Positions 23,206 to 32,062 of a DNA stretch of 64,000 bases are shown here, piece after piece; positions within the stretch are counted from its first letter, which is position 1; the number at the start of each line of letters is the position of its first letter. The position numbers and the translations under genes are program-made. This DNA comes from Schlegelella_A sp038231215 (GTDB lineage: Bacteria > Pseudomonadota > Gammaproteobacteria > Burkholderiales > Burkholderiaceae_C): positions 1 to 64,000 of the forward strand of contig JBBRLS010000012.1 of the NCBI GenBank assembly GCA_038231215.1, given 5' to 3'. The notes under the pieces are model-generated. The model was not told where the DNA came from. It saw nothing but the letters and a program-made list of their open reading frames with translations, and made no database searches.

Positions 23206-24099
23206 TCAGAAGAAGAAGGCGAGGCCTGCGGTCCAGGCGCGGTACTCGGTCGTCTTCGCATCGTTCACGAAAACGGTGTAGAGGGAATAGTCGGCACGCA
23301 TGACGAAGCGGTCGGTCAGGTAATAGCGCACACCGATGCCGGCATTGGCGAGCTTGGCGTTGGTCGTCGTCGCGCCGACCAGGCTCAGGTTCGGGAAGTT
23401 GCGGAACTTGCCGACGCCGACGCCGAAGAAGGGCGAGAAGCGCCGGTCCGACCACGGCTCGGCGAGCACGTTGAGGTGCCAGAAGTCGGTGCCCGAGAAG
23501 ATGCCCTGCACCTGGCCCACCGTCGCCTCGACGCTGAGCGTCTCGCTCATCCGGTAGCTGGTCCAGAGCTTGAGCATGGGCTCGGCTTTGAAGTGGCCCC
23601 AGGCCGCGCCCATCTGCACGTGGCGATTCAGATAGTCGTCGACCAGGATGTCGCGAAAGGTCTTCTTCCCGCCCGCCGCGGTGAGCGTGGTCTCGAGCTG
23701 GCTGCGGTCGACCCAACCGACCTTGCCGCCATCGGTGCGCACGTGGTACCAGTCGGTATGGCGCCCTTCGATCTCGACCCACTCGCCGCGCGACGCGACG
23801 AAGAAGATCGGAAAGCCGCGGCCCGGGCCCGTGCGCAGCTCGATGTAGGGATCGGCGATCTGCAGCCGCTCGTTGGCGTCGTCTGCCCGTGCTCGCGAAG
23901 GCGCTGTCGCGACCGCTGCAGATGCCGTGGCAGCTGGCGCAGACGCCACAGCCGCCGGCGCGCTCGACGTCGAGGCAGCCGCGGCCGGCGCACTCGCTTC
24001 CGCGGGCGCGGCCTCAGGCGCGTCAGCCGCCGAACAGAGCGCCGTGCCGAAGGCGGCGGCGACGACGATCGGGGCAAGGACCCACGCGCGGCGGATCAT
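23206..24099 (-). CDS. SH3-domain plus outer-membrane beta-barrel fusion protein
   Basis: 297 residues from ATG 24099. A signal peptide (about 1-25) and an Ala/Ser-rich linker (26-70) lead to a bacterial SH3-like domain (about 78-140: ADPYIELRTGPGRGFPIFFVA, DWYHVRTDGGKVGWVDRSQ). A C-terminal barrel (about 150-297) ends in AGLAFFF. SH3b domains bind peptidoglycan or peptide ligands, so this protein could connect the cell wall to the outer membrane. The barrel half resembles the next gene's product, suggesting duplication. The start overlaps the end of the heme lipoprotein gene. Longer upstream frames are arginine-rich shadow. Confidence 0.86.
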   Translation of the reverse strand: MIRRAWVLAPIVVAAAFGTALCSAADAPEAAPAEASAPAAAASTSSAPAAVASAPAATASAAVATAPSRARADDANERLQIADPYIELRTGPGRGFPIFFVASRGEWVEIEGRHTDWYHVRTDGGKVGWVDRSQLETTLTAAGGKKTFRDILVDDYLNRHVQMGAAWGHFKAEPMLKLWTSYRMSETLSVEATVGQVQGIFSGTDFWHLNVLAEPWSDRRFSPFFGVGVGKFRNFPNLSLVGATTTNAKLANAGIGVRYYLTDRFVMRADYSLYTVFVNDAKTTEYRAWTAGLAFFF

Positions 24100-24761
24100 T
24101 GCGTGTTGCACGCGCCGGTCTTCGGGTCCGGCGGCGTGAACATGGCATAGGTCGCGGTGCTGAATTCGTCCTGGCCCTGCGGCGCCGGGTGGCTGATCCA
24201 GTACTCGATGAGTTTGGCGTTGGGGTCGCTCTGGCTCGGGAAGACGAGGCCGCCGCCGTGCAGCACGTTGAGCAGCAGCGGCTTGGCGAGCAGGCGGCTT
24301 TGCGTCGTCGAGCCGAGCACGACCTCGCCCTGCGCGGAGTAGAAGTTCTTGTACATGTCGGTGAGGCGGATTGCGGCCGGCGTCATCGCCGGATCGCTCA
24401 GGTCGATCGGCGGCGCCGCGCCGATGAGGCGAAACGCGCCGCCGGTGCCGGTGACGGTGTCGTGGCAACCCGAACTGGCGCAGGTGTTGGTCGACGTGAC
24501 GCCGTTGAGCTGGATCTGCAACTGGGCGATGAAGATCGGCTCGATGCAGCGCTGGAAGTAGGCAAAGGCCAGGTGCTGGCCCGTGACGATGCCCGGGTTG
24601 GTCACCGCCAATGGGTTGTCGAAGGGGTTGCCGGAGCTGCCGCCGCAGCTCGCGACGAGGGCTGCGACGGCCAGGCCGGCAAGAGTCCGGACGGCCGGCC
24701 GATGCGAGCGGGCAGGGTGCTTGGAGAGGGAGCCTCGCTCGTCAGTCATGCCGTTCAACAT
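24096..24761 (-). CDS. Lipoprotein with a non-canonical heme-binding motif (CX4CH)
   Basis: 221 residues from ATG 24761, which overlaps the stop of the HzsA-like gene; an ATG at 24749 is an alternative. The signal ends in lipobox LVASC (Cys39). Further on, Cys94-ASSG-Cys99-His100 is a CX4CH motif set in STNTCASSGCHDTVTGTGG. This lies in a cytochrome-like segment with PIFIAQLQIQLNG before it and GSTTQSRLLAKPLL after it. Usual c-type hemes use CX2CH, so covalent heme binding here is likely but not certain. By context it is an electron-transfer partner of the large cytochrome encoded immediately upstream. Confidence 0.8.
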   Translation of the reverse strand: MLNGMTDERGSLSKHPARSHRPAVRTLAGLAVAALVASCGGSSGNPFDNPLAVTNPGIVTGQHLAFAYFQRCIEPIFIAQLQIQLNGVTSTNTCASSGCHDTVTGTGGAFRLIGAAPPIDLSDPAMTPAAIRLTDMYKNFYSAQGEVVLGSTTQSRLLAKPLLLNVLHGGGLVFPSQSDPNAKLIEYWISHPAPQGQDEFSTATYAMFTPPDPKTGACNTQ

Positions 24762-27751
24762 CCGGTCGCGATCCAGGCTGCGATTTTGTTGTAGTTCGCG
24801 CTGCCCACGGGCAACACCGCCGTCGTCATGCCGACCGCTCCCGTGGGATGTGGCACGGTCGAGGGCTTCTTCAGCAGGTAGTTCGACGCCGCATTGCAGG
24901 CGTTCGAGATCATCGTCAGCGTCACGCCGTAGTCGCCGTCGACGTCGCCGGTGAGGACGAAGCGGTTGTTGCGGAACGAGGTGCCGATCGGCACCGCCGA
25001 CGTGCTCGAGCCGATCGCCTGGTGACAGCTCGCGGCGCAGGTCGAGGTCAGGATCGGCAGGACGTCGGTCTGGAAGGTCGCCTCGCTGAGGCCCGTGATC
25101 TGGCGCACGCCGCTGCCGGCGTCGAACGGGTCGTTGTAGTACTTGCCGCCGAGGTCGATGAACTCCGCGACGACGCGCTTCTCGCCTGCGGTCAGCAGCT
25201 TGGAGTGGTCCGGCGCGCTGATCGGCGGGTTCGGGTGCGCGGCCCGCGCGTCGGCGCCGGAGAACATGTCCTGACCCCAGAGAATCTCCGAGAGCCGGCT
25301 CATGCGCGTCAGGCCATGGATCTCGCCTTCGCTGGCGCTGGTGTCGACGAGCGCCGGACCGCGCGCGATGACGATCACGCCTTCCTCGATGCGCGTCACG
25401 GGCAGGCCGGTGACGGGATCGATGAGCGGGTCGCCCATCATCACCTCGTCGTACGAGCTGACGCGGCCGCTGCCGCCGATCGTGCCGCTCAGGTCGAGCT
25501 TGGCCGGATCGTTGTGGCAATTGGTGCAGGTGTTGACGCCGCCCGGTCCGCGCGCTCGCGTCCAGATCGGCTGCACGTGATCCGGGTAGTTGACGATGCC
25601 ACTCGCCGGCACGGCCGTCTGCAGATCGTCGGCGGCGTTCGCGTTGCCCGTGTAGCGAAGCGCGATGGCTGCGTTCGCGGTGACGCCGGGCTTGCTCGTG
25701 TCGGCCCAGATGTCCGAGTAGAGCGGGTCGGCGGTCAGGCTCAACGCGGTCGCGTCGAGGCGGGTGCGCGTCGAGGCCATGGTCTCGCCCGAGAGATGCG
25801 CGCTGGCCAGTGCCGGCATGAGCGCGGCCGGCATGCTGTTGACGACGGCCCCCGAGTTGATGGCGCCGCCGCGGCGCGGGCTGTGGCAGCCGTCGCAGGT
25901 GCGGCGCTCGCCGGGCCGGACCTGGATCCAGTTGGTGTGCGTCTGGAAGGCACGACCGGTCGAGTCGACCACGGCCAGGCCGATCGGCGTGTCGGCCGGG
26001 ATGTTGAGCTTGAACGAGCCGTCGGGCTCGATCGGCGCGTAGCCGAGGATCTGCTGCATCTCGAACTCGGTCTCGCCGATGGCGCTGCGCATGCCGCTCA
26101 TGCCGGCCGGCGGCGCGACGGCACGAACGGCGCGAATGAAGCGCGCCGGGGCGCAGCCGTAGGCGGCATCGGCCGGGTCCTTCATGCGCTTCAGGTCGGC
26201 GATCTGCGCTCGCGTGTCCTGCGGATCCGATGGCGTGGTCTTGGCGATTGCCGTGCTGCAACCGGCCGGCAGGTCGAGTGCCGAGATCACCGAGTCGCCC
26301 ATGCGGCCGAGGCCGTCGGTGTCGTAGACGCTGCGCACTTCGATCAGGCCCAGGTTCTGCGCGGCGAGCGCCGGATCGACGTTGGTCGGGTCGGTGGCGT
26401 TCGGTTCGGTGCGCGGCTGGATCGCCACGGGGTGGACGTTCATGAAGCCCGGCGGCGGCGCGGCGACGATCAGGAAGGTCTGCAGCGCCGGATCGAACAT
26501 GTAGATCGCGTACGGCGGTGGCACGTTGTCCTGCAGGTCGTCGGCCTGGATGTCGACAACCAGGCGCTCCCCGTCGCCGATGCGCGCCATCTCGGTTGCC
26601 GTCAGGGTCGCGCACGCGACGACCACGCCCTTGCGCGTCACTTCGCACGGACGGTACGACATGAGCACGCGGTTGGTGCCGTCCCAGAGCGGGAACGGCG
26701 AGCTGATGCGCCCGTATTGCGAGAGACCGCCGCCGATGTTGAGCGGCTGCAGCGTCATTTCGGTCTGCCCGCCGGTGGTCGGCACGCCGGCCGCAGCCGG
26801 GGTGTTGTGTTCGGAATAGTTGGCGACGTCGATGAAGACGAGGCCGCCGCCTTCGTGGGTGCGCGAAAGCGGCATCAGGTCGGACGAGACGAAGCCCGCG
26901 TACTTGCCCTTCGGGTCCATGTCGCGCGGGTGCAGGAAGCTGTTGCCCGGGCTGTGCGCGCCGTAGAGCACGAACAGGTCGGTGCCGTCGGGCTTGGCGC
27001 GAAAGATCTTGAAGTGGTTGCGGCCGGCGACGTGGTCCCAGCGCGAGAACATGATGTCGCCGTTGGGCCGGATCGTCGGGTTGCGGTCGTGGCTCTGGTT
27101 GAACGAGATCTGCTGGATATTGGCGCCCGCAGCGTCCATCGTGTGCAGGTTGAAGACGGTCTCGCGCTCGTACTCGTCGAGCGCCTTGTAGGTGTGGCCG
27201 TTGAACTGGTTGACGCTCGACTTGGTCTGCCGGTTCGAGGTGAAGACGTAGCCCTTGCCCGCGGGCAGGTAGGTCGGCTCGACGTCGTCGGCGTTCGAGC
27301 TGGTGAGGCGGCGGAAGGTGCCGCCGGTCAGCCCGCCCGTCGTCATGTCGTATTCCCAGATGTTCCAGCGGCCGGTGCAGGCGGGTGCGCCGTTGATCAT
27401 TGCCGTGCTCGTGGTCGGGCAGCGCATCGAGAAGACGATCTTCTTGCCGTCGTACGAGACGTCGGGGTTTTGCGCGTCGCCCTTGCCCTGCGTGAACTGC
27501 GCCGTGATGTTGTGCTCGAGCGCGCTCGCCGAGGACTTCTCGCGGATCATCAGGTCGCCGCCGTCGGCGGTCGGTGCGCCGTTGGTCGGGTTGAGGCGGA
27601 TCGTGTTGACGCGTTGCGCGTAGGCGATCGGCACGTCGCCGGCGACGGTCAGCGTGTTCGAGTCGCTGGTGCTGCCGCCGCTGCAGCCGCCGAGCGCGAC
27701 CAGGGCGCCCAGCGCGCTGGCGCAGGCCGCAGGATTCAGGAGCTGTCTCAT
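24755..27751 (-). CDS. HzsA-like multi-heme c-type cytochrome lipoprotein with beta-propeller
   Basis: 998 residues. Lipobox LGGC (Cys23). Residues about 90-400 form a PD40/TolB-like propeller (DVSYDGKKIVFSMR, NPTIRPNGDIMFSRWD, LHPRDMDPKGKYAGF). The middle and C-terminal parts resemble the hydrazine synthase alpha-subunit family that is widespread outside anammox bacteria. Three heme motifs are visible: CDGCH (619-623), CTNCH (742-746) and CAASCH (905-910), the last with unusual CX3CH spacing. It is probably a periplasmic or surface oxidoreductase with an unknown substrate; hydrazine synthesis is not implied. It lies 39 bases after apbE. Confidence 0.87.
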   Translation of the reverse strand: MRQLLNPAACASALGALVALGGCSGGSTSDSNTLTVAGDVPIAYAQRVNTIRLNPTNGAPTADGGDLMIREKSSASALEHNITAQFTQGKGDAQNPDVSYDGKKIVFSMRCPTTSTAMINGAPACTGRWNIWEYDMTTGGLTGGTFRRLTSSNADDVEPTYLPAGKGYVFTSNRQTKSSVNQFNGHTYKALDEYERETVFNLHTMDAAGANIQQISFNQSHDRNPTIRPNGDIMFSRWDHVAGRNHFKIFRAKPDGTDLFVLYGAHSPGNSFLHPRDMDPKGKYAGFVSSDLMPLSRTHEGGGLVFIDVANYSEHNTPAAAGVPTTGGQTEMTLQPLNIGGGLSQYGRISSPFPLWDGTNRVLMSYRPCEVTRKGVVVACATLTATEMARIGDGERLVVDIQADDLQDNVPPPYAIYMFDPALQTFLIVAAPPPGFMNVHPVAIQPRTEPNATDPTNVDPALAAQNLGLIEVRSVYDTDGLGRMGDSVISALDLPAGCSTAIAKTTPSDPQDTRAQIADLKRMKDPADAAYGCAPARFIRAVRAVAPPAGMSGMRSAIGETEFEMQQILGYAPIEPDGSFKLNIPADTPIGLAVVDSTGRAFQTHTNWIQVRPGERRTCDGCHSPRRGGAINSGAVVNSMPAALMPALASAHLSGETMASTRTRLDATALSLTADPLYSDIWADTSKPGVTANAAIALRYTGNANAADDLQTAVPASGIVNYPDHVQPIWTRARGPGGVNTCTNCHNDPAKLDLSGTIGGSGRVSSYDEVMMGDPLIDPVTGLPVTRIEEGVIVIARGPALVDTSASEGEIHGLTRMSRLSEILWGQDMFSGADARAAHPNPPISAPDHSKLLTAGEKRVVAEFIDLGGKYYNDPFDAGSGVRQITGLSEATFQTDVLPILTSTCAASCHQAIGSSTSAVPIGTSFRNNRFVLTGDVDGDYGVTLTMISNACNAASNYLLKKPSTVPHPTGAVGMTTAVLPVGSANYNKIAAWIATGC

Positions 27752-27790
27752 CGTTCTCTCTCCTCGTGTGTCATCTTGAGCGCGCTGCGC

Positions 27791-28795
27791 TCATTGCCGC
27801 GCCTGCGGCGTGGCGGGCAAAAGGCCCGCCGAGTAATGCAATCTGCCGCTCGCGTCGACCACCACGGCATCGACGCCGGGCAGGGTCGCGAGCAGCGCCA
27901 GGCCCTTGTCGGCGCCGAGCACGAACACCGTCTTCGACAGCGCCTCGCAGGTCAGACCGTCCTCTGCGAGCACGGTCACGCTGTGCACGCCGTCCGGCGA
28001 GCGCCCGGTGGCCGGATCGATCAGGTGGTGGAAGCGCTCGCCGCCGTCGTCGAAATAGCGCTCGTAGTCGCCCGACGTGGAGATCGAGCAATCGACGAGC
28101 GGCAGCACGGCGACCATCTCGCCGCTGCCGCGGCGCGGATCGCGGATGCCGATGCTCCAGGGCCGGCCGCGCCGGTCGCCGATGACGCGGCTGTCGCCAC
28201 CGGCGCTGACCATGGCGTGGCCGATGCCGCGGGCGCGAAGAATGCGCGCCGCGTTGTCGACCGCGTAGCCCTTGGCGAAGCCGCCCAGATCGATGCACAT
28301 GCCGGGGCGTGCAAAGCGGACCGTGCGCGCCTGCCGGTCGAGCACGAGATGGTGCCAGCCGACCGCCTGCCGGGCGTGCCCCAGCGCTTCCAGGGTCGGC
28401 TTGATGCGGGCGCGGTAGTCGTAGAGCCGGCCAACTGCGGCATACGTGATGTCGAAACTGCCGCCCGAGAGCCGCGCGAAGGCCTCGGCGCGCGCCAGCA
28501 GGCTCGCCATCTCGTCGCTGAGCGGCACCGGCGCCGAGCCGGCGTCGCGATTGATGCGCGAGAGCTCGGAGTCGTCCTTGTGCGGGCTCATGGCGCGATC
28601 GATGCGATGCATCTCGGCCATCACCGAATCGATGGCCGCGGCGCCGGCTTCGGCGTCGTCGCTCCAGAGCTCGACGCCGATGGCCGTGCCCATGATCGCC
28701 TCTTCGCGCTTCATCCAGCCCGCGTCCGCCGTGCGCGAGAGCAGGCCGGGAGCGACGCCGCGGGGGCCGTCGAAGGAGCGGGAGAGACCGAACAT
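27791..28795 (-). CDS. apbE: FAD:protein FMN transferase ApbE
   Basis: 334 residues matching ApbE: MGTAIGVELW near the N terminus, SFDITYAAVGRLYDYRA, the substrate-binding GMCIDLGGFAKGYAVDNA, AMVSAGGDSRVIGDR, and the metal-binding HHLIDPATGRSPDGVHSVTVLAEDG. It moves FMN from FAD onto a Thr of an exported protein. No clear signal peptide is seen, and part of the N terminus (before the MGTAIG block) may not be translated. As first gene of the run it probably acts on a product of the same operon; the DUF4266 lipoprotein carries a plausible GAT site. Confidence 0.93.
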   Translation of the reverse strand: MFGLSRSFDGPRGVAPGLLSRTADAGWMKREEAIMGTAIGVELWSDDAEAGAAAIDSVMAEMHRIDRAMSPHKDDSELSRINRDAGSAPVPLSDEMASLLARAEAFARLSGGSFDITYAAVGRLYDYRARIKPTLEALGHARQAVGWHHLVLDRQARTVRFARPGMCIDLGGFAKGYAVDNAARILRARGIGHAMVSAGGDSRVIGDRRGRPWSIGIRDPRRGSGEMVAVLPLVDCSISTSGDYERYFDDGGERFHHLIDPATGRSPDGVHSVTVLAEDGLTCEALSKTVFVLGADKGLALLATLPGVDAVVVDASGRLHYSAGLLPATPQARQ

Positions 28796-29103
28796 CAGCG
28801 TGCGGAAATCTTTGAAATAGTGTGGGAACGCGTGAAGGAGCGCGTGCGGATGGACACAAACATCGGATTCGTGCCCGGAACGGCACGCAGATCACATGCC
28901 CGGGACTTCACCACAGAGAGGCTGCGCCGGAGCGTCAATATTTGTTAGCAATGGCGCTCAGTCCTTGCGACGCGTTTGTCGCCTGCCCATTTTTGGCAGG
29001 TGTGCGTACGGATGCTTCAGATGTGAGCAGGAGCAGCCGGTAGTATTTCTCGAAGTGCGCCGATCACGTATCGAGATGTATCGCGGGCCTTCTCGTCGAG
29101 TCG
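28796..29103. other. 308-base intergenic region, likely leader/promoter of the 18-gene operon
   Basis: No ORF here looks coding. It is richer in A+T than its surroundings and must hold the promoter for apbE and the following 17 genes, since the gene upstream on the same strand ends at 29104. A short perfect inverted repeat, CCTGCC (28982-28987) and GGCAGG (28995-29000) around a T-rich loop, is the clearest structure and could be an operator or transcript hairpin. I could not assign -35 and -10 boxes with confidence. Confidence 0.5.
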
Positions 29104-31137
29104 CTACTTGAGCAGCGTTTCGCGCATGAACATCACCGTCGCGTAGAACTGGAAATCGGCGTTCTCCTTGCGCGCGAAGCCGTGCCCTTCGTTCTCGGCG
29201 CGCAGGTACCAGACGGGCGTGCCGTTGGCGCGTGCCCTGGCGACGATCTGCTCGGCTTCGGTGTAGGGCACGCGCGGGTCGTTCCTGCCTTGCACGACAA
29301 AGAGCGGCTTGCTGATCCTGGCCGCGTTGGTGAGCGGCGAGATCTTCGTCAGGAACTCGCGCATCGCCGGGTCGCGCTCGTCGCCGTATTCGACGCGGCG
29401 CAGATCGCGCCGATAACTCTCGGTGTTCTGCAGGAAGCTCACGAAGTTGGAGATGCCGACGACGTCGATCGCGCCGGCGATGCGGCCAGGGTAGTTCGTG
29501 GCGACGGCCAGGCTCATGTAGCCGCCGTAGCTGCCGCCGGACACGAGCACGCGCGACGCATCGAGTTGCGGCTGCGTCGCGATCCAGTCGAGCAGGCTGC
29601 CGATGTCCTTGACCGAGTCCTCGCGCTTCATGCCGTCGTCGAGCGTCATGAAGGTCTTGCCGGAGCCCGCCGATCCGCGCACGTTGGGCCGGATCACGGC
29701 GACGCCCAACTCCTCGAGAAAGTAATTGCTGCGGTTCATGAAGCCGAAGGTCGCCTGGCCCTCGGGCCCGCCGTGGATGTCGATCAGCACCGGCCGCCGG
29801 CCGTTGAAACGCGGCGGCGGCAGGTTGACGATGGCCGAGATCTCGCGCCCGTCGAAGCTCGTCCAGCGCACGATCTGCTGCTCGCCGAAGTGCGCCGTGT
29901 CGATGCCCGCAGGTGCGTAGGGGCGCGTCCACGGCTGCGACGTGCCGTCGGCCGGCAGCAGGGTGCCGATCTGGCTCGGCCCCCTGCTGCTGTTGAGCGC
30001 GAACGAAAGCAGCGGCAGCCTCGGGTGGAACCGGGCCGAGCTGACGCTGCCTTCTGGCAGCGCCGGCGAGGGCAATTCGTTGAAGACGTCGCCGTCGAAA
30101 AACATCAGGTTGGAGCGACCTTCGACGTTGGCCCGAACGGCGAGCAATCGTCCGTCGGCGCTCAGGCTGAGGTCTTCGATATCGCCCTTGACGTGGCGCG
30201 TGATCGACGTGAGCTTGCCGTCCGCGAGCGCGTAGAACATCAGCTCCAGGAATTCGCCGTTGCGGTCGCTGACGACGAAAAACCCCGAGTCGTCCCGCTT
30301 CCATGCAGCGGCGGAGTTGGCAGACTTCTCGGCGCTGCCGGGCGCGGGCACGAGCTGCTTGCGCTCGCCGCTGTCGATGTCGAGCACCCAGATTTGCGAT
30401 TCGGCGGCGGAGAAGGCGCGCGTCAGGGTCAGGCGTTTGTCGTCCCACGACACGCCGCCGAGTTCCCATCCACCGCCCGGCAGCTCGGCCAGCTTTCTTC
30501 GCGTCTCGGGATGTGCCGGATCGACCAGGGTCAGCGTCTGCGCGATCTCGGCGCGGCTGCCGCCGTTGGCCGTGCGGTCGAGTGGCACCGACAGGTAGAG
30601 CAGGCGGCTCGACTTGTGCAGCCAGCCCTGCATGTCGTTGCGCAGGTTCGGCTCGCTGACGACGGTCACCTGCCTGGTCGCGAGGTCGAGCCGATAGATC
30701 TGCGCCGCCTCGTCGCCGCCGCTGCTGCGCTCGAAGACGATCGCGTCGCCGGCGATCGGGTCGTAGCTCGCATTGCGCACCGGGTCGGCAAAATCAGTCA
30801 GCGGCTCGAGCTCGCCGAGCGGCGCGCTCAGGCGATAGAGCTGCGTCGTGTCGGCGCCGGCCCGGCGATGCGAGACCAGCATCTCGCGCCGAGCCGGATG
30901 CCAGGCGACGAAGCCGTGACCGCGAAAGTCGGTGTAGCGCGCCACCTCGTCGGCGATGCCTTTCGGAATCGGCGGGATGCCTTGCACGACGAGGTTGGCG
31001 TTCGGCGCGATCGTGTCGGCGAGGCTTTGCGTCGTCGCCGTGGGCAGCGTTGCCGCGGGTGGCGGCGATGGCGGCATCGGCGCGCAGGCGGCGAGCAGCG
31101 CGGCCGTGGCGAGGGCGGCAAGCGCGCGCAATGGCAT
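29104..31137 (-). CDS. S9-family serine peptidase (prolyl oligopeptidase type)
   Basis: 677 residues. A lipoprotein-type signal (LLAAC, Cys18) is followed by a seven-bladed-type propeller (about 70-400) and an alpha/beta-hydrolase domain (about 430-677). The catalytic triad is Ser536 (GGSYGGY), Asp620 (GRNDPRVP) and His652 (NEGHGF). It cuts short peptides, probably in the periplasm. It is separated by 308 bases from apbE, so it is not part of the envelope operon. The substrate is unknown. Confidence 0.93.
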   Translation of the reverse strand: MPLRALAALATAALLAACAPMPPSPPPAATLPTATTQSLADTIAPNANLVVQGIPPIPKGIADEVARYTDFRGHGFVAWHPARREMLVSHRRAGADTTQLYRLSAPLGELEPLTDFADPVRNASYDPIAGDAIVFERSSGGDEAAQIYRLDLATRQVTVVSEPNLRNDMQGWLHKSSRLLYLSVPLDRTANGGSRAEIAQTLTLVDPAHPETRRKLAELPGGGWELGGVSWDDKRLTLTRAFSAAESQIWVLDIDSGERKQLVPAPGSAEKSANSAAAWKRDDSGFFVVSDRNGEFLELMFYALADGKLTSITRHVKGDIEDLSLSADGRLLAVRANVEGRSNLMFFDGDVFNELPSPALPEGSVSSARFHPRLPLLSFALNSSRGPSQIGTLLPADGTSQPWTRPYAPAGIDTAHFGEQQIVRWTSFDGREISAIVNLPPPRFNGRRPVLIDIHGGPEGQATFGFMNRSNYFLEELGVAVIRPNVRGSAGSGKTFMTLDDGMKREDSVKDIGSLLDWIATQPQLDASRVLVSGGSYGGYMSLAVATNYPGRIAGAIDVVGISNFVSFLQNTESYRRDLRRVEYGDERDPAMREFLTKISPLTNAARISKPLFVVQGRNDPRVPYTEAEQIVARARANGTPVWYLRAENEGHGFARKENADFQFYATVMFMRETLLK

Positions 31138-31202
31138 GTCGAGGTCTCCGGCGCGCGGCGCGGCGCGTGGTTGTTCGTTTGGGGGCGCAAGATTGTCGCA
31201 GG

Positions 31203-31305
31203 GCAGCCCTCACCCCAGCCCTCTCCCGCGCCGCGGGGGAGGGAGCAGGAACCGCACTCTCGTTGCCCGCTCCCGCCTGGCGGGAGCGGGCCGGGGTGAG
31301 GGGTC
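31203..31305. repeat. Palindromic dispersed repeat (CCTCACCCC...GGGGTGAGG)
   Basis: The gap between the SDR and peptidase genes holds CCCTCACCCCAGCCCTCTCC at one end and GGGCCGGGGTGAGGGG at the other, with internal hairpins such as GCTCCCGCCTGGCGGGAGC. This is a REP-like element common in high-GC proteobacteria. A shorter relative occurs at about 52232-52264. It may act as a transcript end or mRNA stabiliser. Confidence 0.7.
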
Positions 31306-31306
31306 C

Positions 31307-32062
31307 TCAGGCGTCGCGAACGTCGGCGACCGGCACGTTGCCGAAATCGGCGCGCTCGAGCCAGCCAACGACGCGCGCCGCGGCGTCCTCGCTCGATGCG
31401 AGCTCGCCAGCTTCCTTCCAGTGCCGGAACATGGCCTGATCGGGAAAGCCGGCGCCGTCGGCGTTGCGCAGCTGCGCCTGCATGTCGGTGTCTATCACGC
31501 CGGGGGCGAGCGAGACGATCTTCGCGCCGTTGGCGAGCAAGGCCTGGTCGAGCGCGACGGCGCGCGAGAAGTGGTCCATGCCTGCCTTGGACGCGCAATA
31601 GCTCGCCTGGCCGGCCATGGCACGCCGGCCGAGGCCCGAGGAGATGTTGAGGACGCGGCGCTCGCCGGTCCACGCAGAAGTGGCGCGCAGGAAGGCCGCG
31701 GTGAGGAGCAAGGGCGCTTCGAGGCCGACGCGCAAGGCCTGCGACAGCTCTTCGTCGCTGCAGCCTTCGATCGCGCCTATCGTCGTCAGCGAAGCAGCGT
31801 TGTTGATCAGGCTGGCGCTGGCGAAAGTCGATGCGTTGAATGCGCCGAGCCGCTCGCGCAGCCGTGCCGCGACCGCAACGGGCGCGGCAAGGTCCGCGCG
31901 CCATTGCTCGCAAGTCGCGCCGCTCTGCTTCGCCTGCCCATCGAGCGATGCGTTCTCGTGACGCGAGATGCAGATCACCGTGTGGTCTGAGTCGGTGAGC
32001 AATTGCGCGGCGATCGCCGCGCCCATGCCGCGCGACGCGCCGGTGACGACGAAGAGCTTCAC
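31307..32062 (-). CDS. SDR-family oxidoreductase
   Basis: 251-residue short-chain dehydrogenase. The cofactor-binding motif is VTGASRGMGAAIA near residue 6-18, the catalytic block is LNISSGLGRRAMAGQASYCASKAG with Ser, Tyr and Lys (YCASK), and the PG motif is LAPGVIDTDMQ. The start is a GTG at 32062 overlapping the stop of the Tim44-like gene (GTGA), so the two are coupled. The sequence resembles sepiapterin-reductase/benzil-reductase-like SDRs (YueD type). NADPH preference is suggested by the Arg-rich beginning of the second strand. The substrate is not evident. Confidence 0.9.
   Translation of the reverse strand: MKLFVVTGASRGMGAAIAAQLLTDSDHTVICISRHENASLDGQAKQSGATCEQWRADLAAPVAVAARLRERLGAFNASTFASASLINNAASLTTIGAIEGCSDEELSQALRVGLEAPLLLTAAFLRATSAWTGERRVLNISSGLGRRAMAGQASYCASKAGMDHFSRAVALDQALLANGAKIVSLAPGVIDTDMQAQLRNADGAGFPDQAMFRHWKEAGELASSEDAAARVVGWLERADFGNVPVADVRDA

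Noticed and set aside
24611..28948. Plus-strand open frame of 1445 codons
   Set aside because: Antisense to the HzsA-like cytochrome and apbE. It is Arg/Val/Gly-rich without domain motifs; an artefact of high GC at third codon positions.
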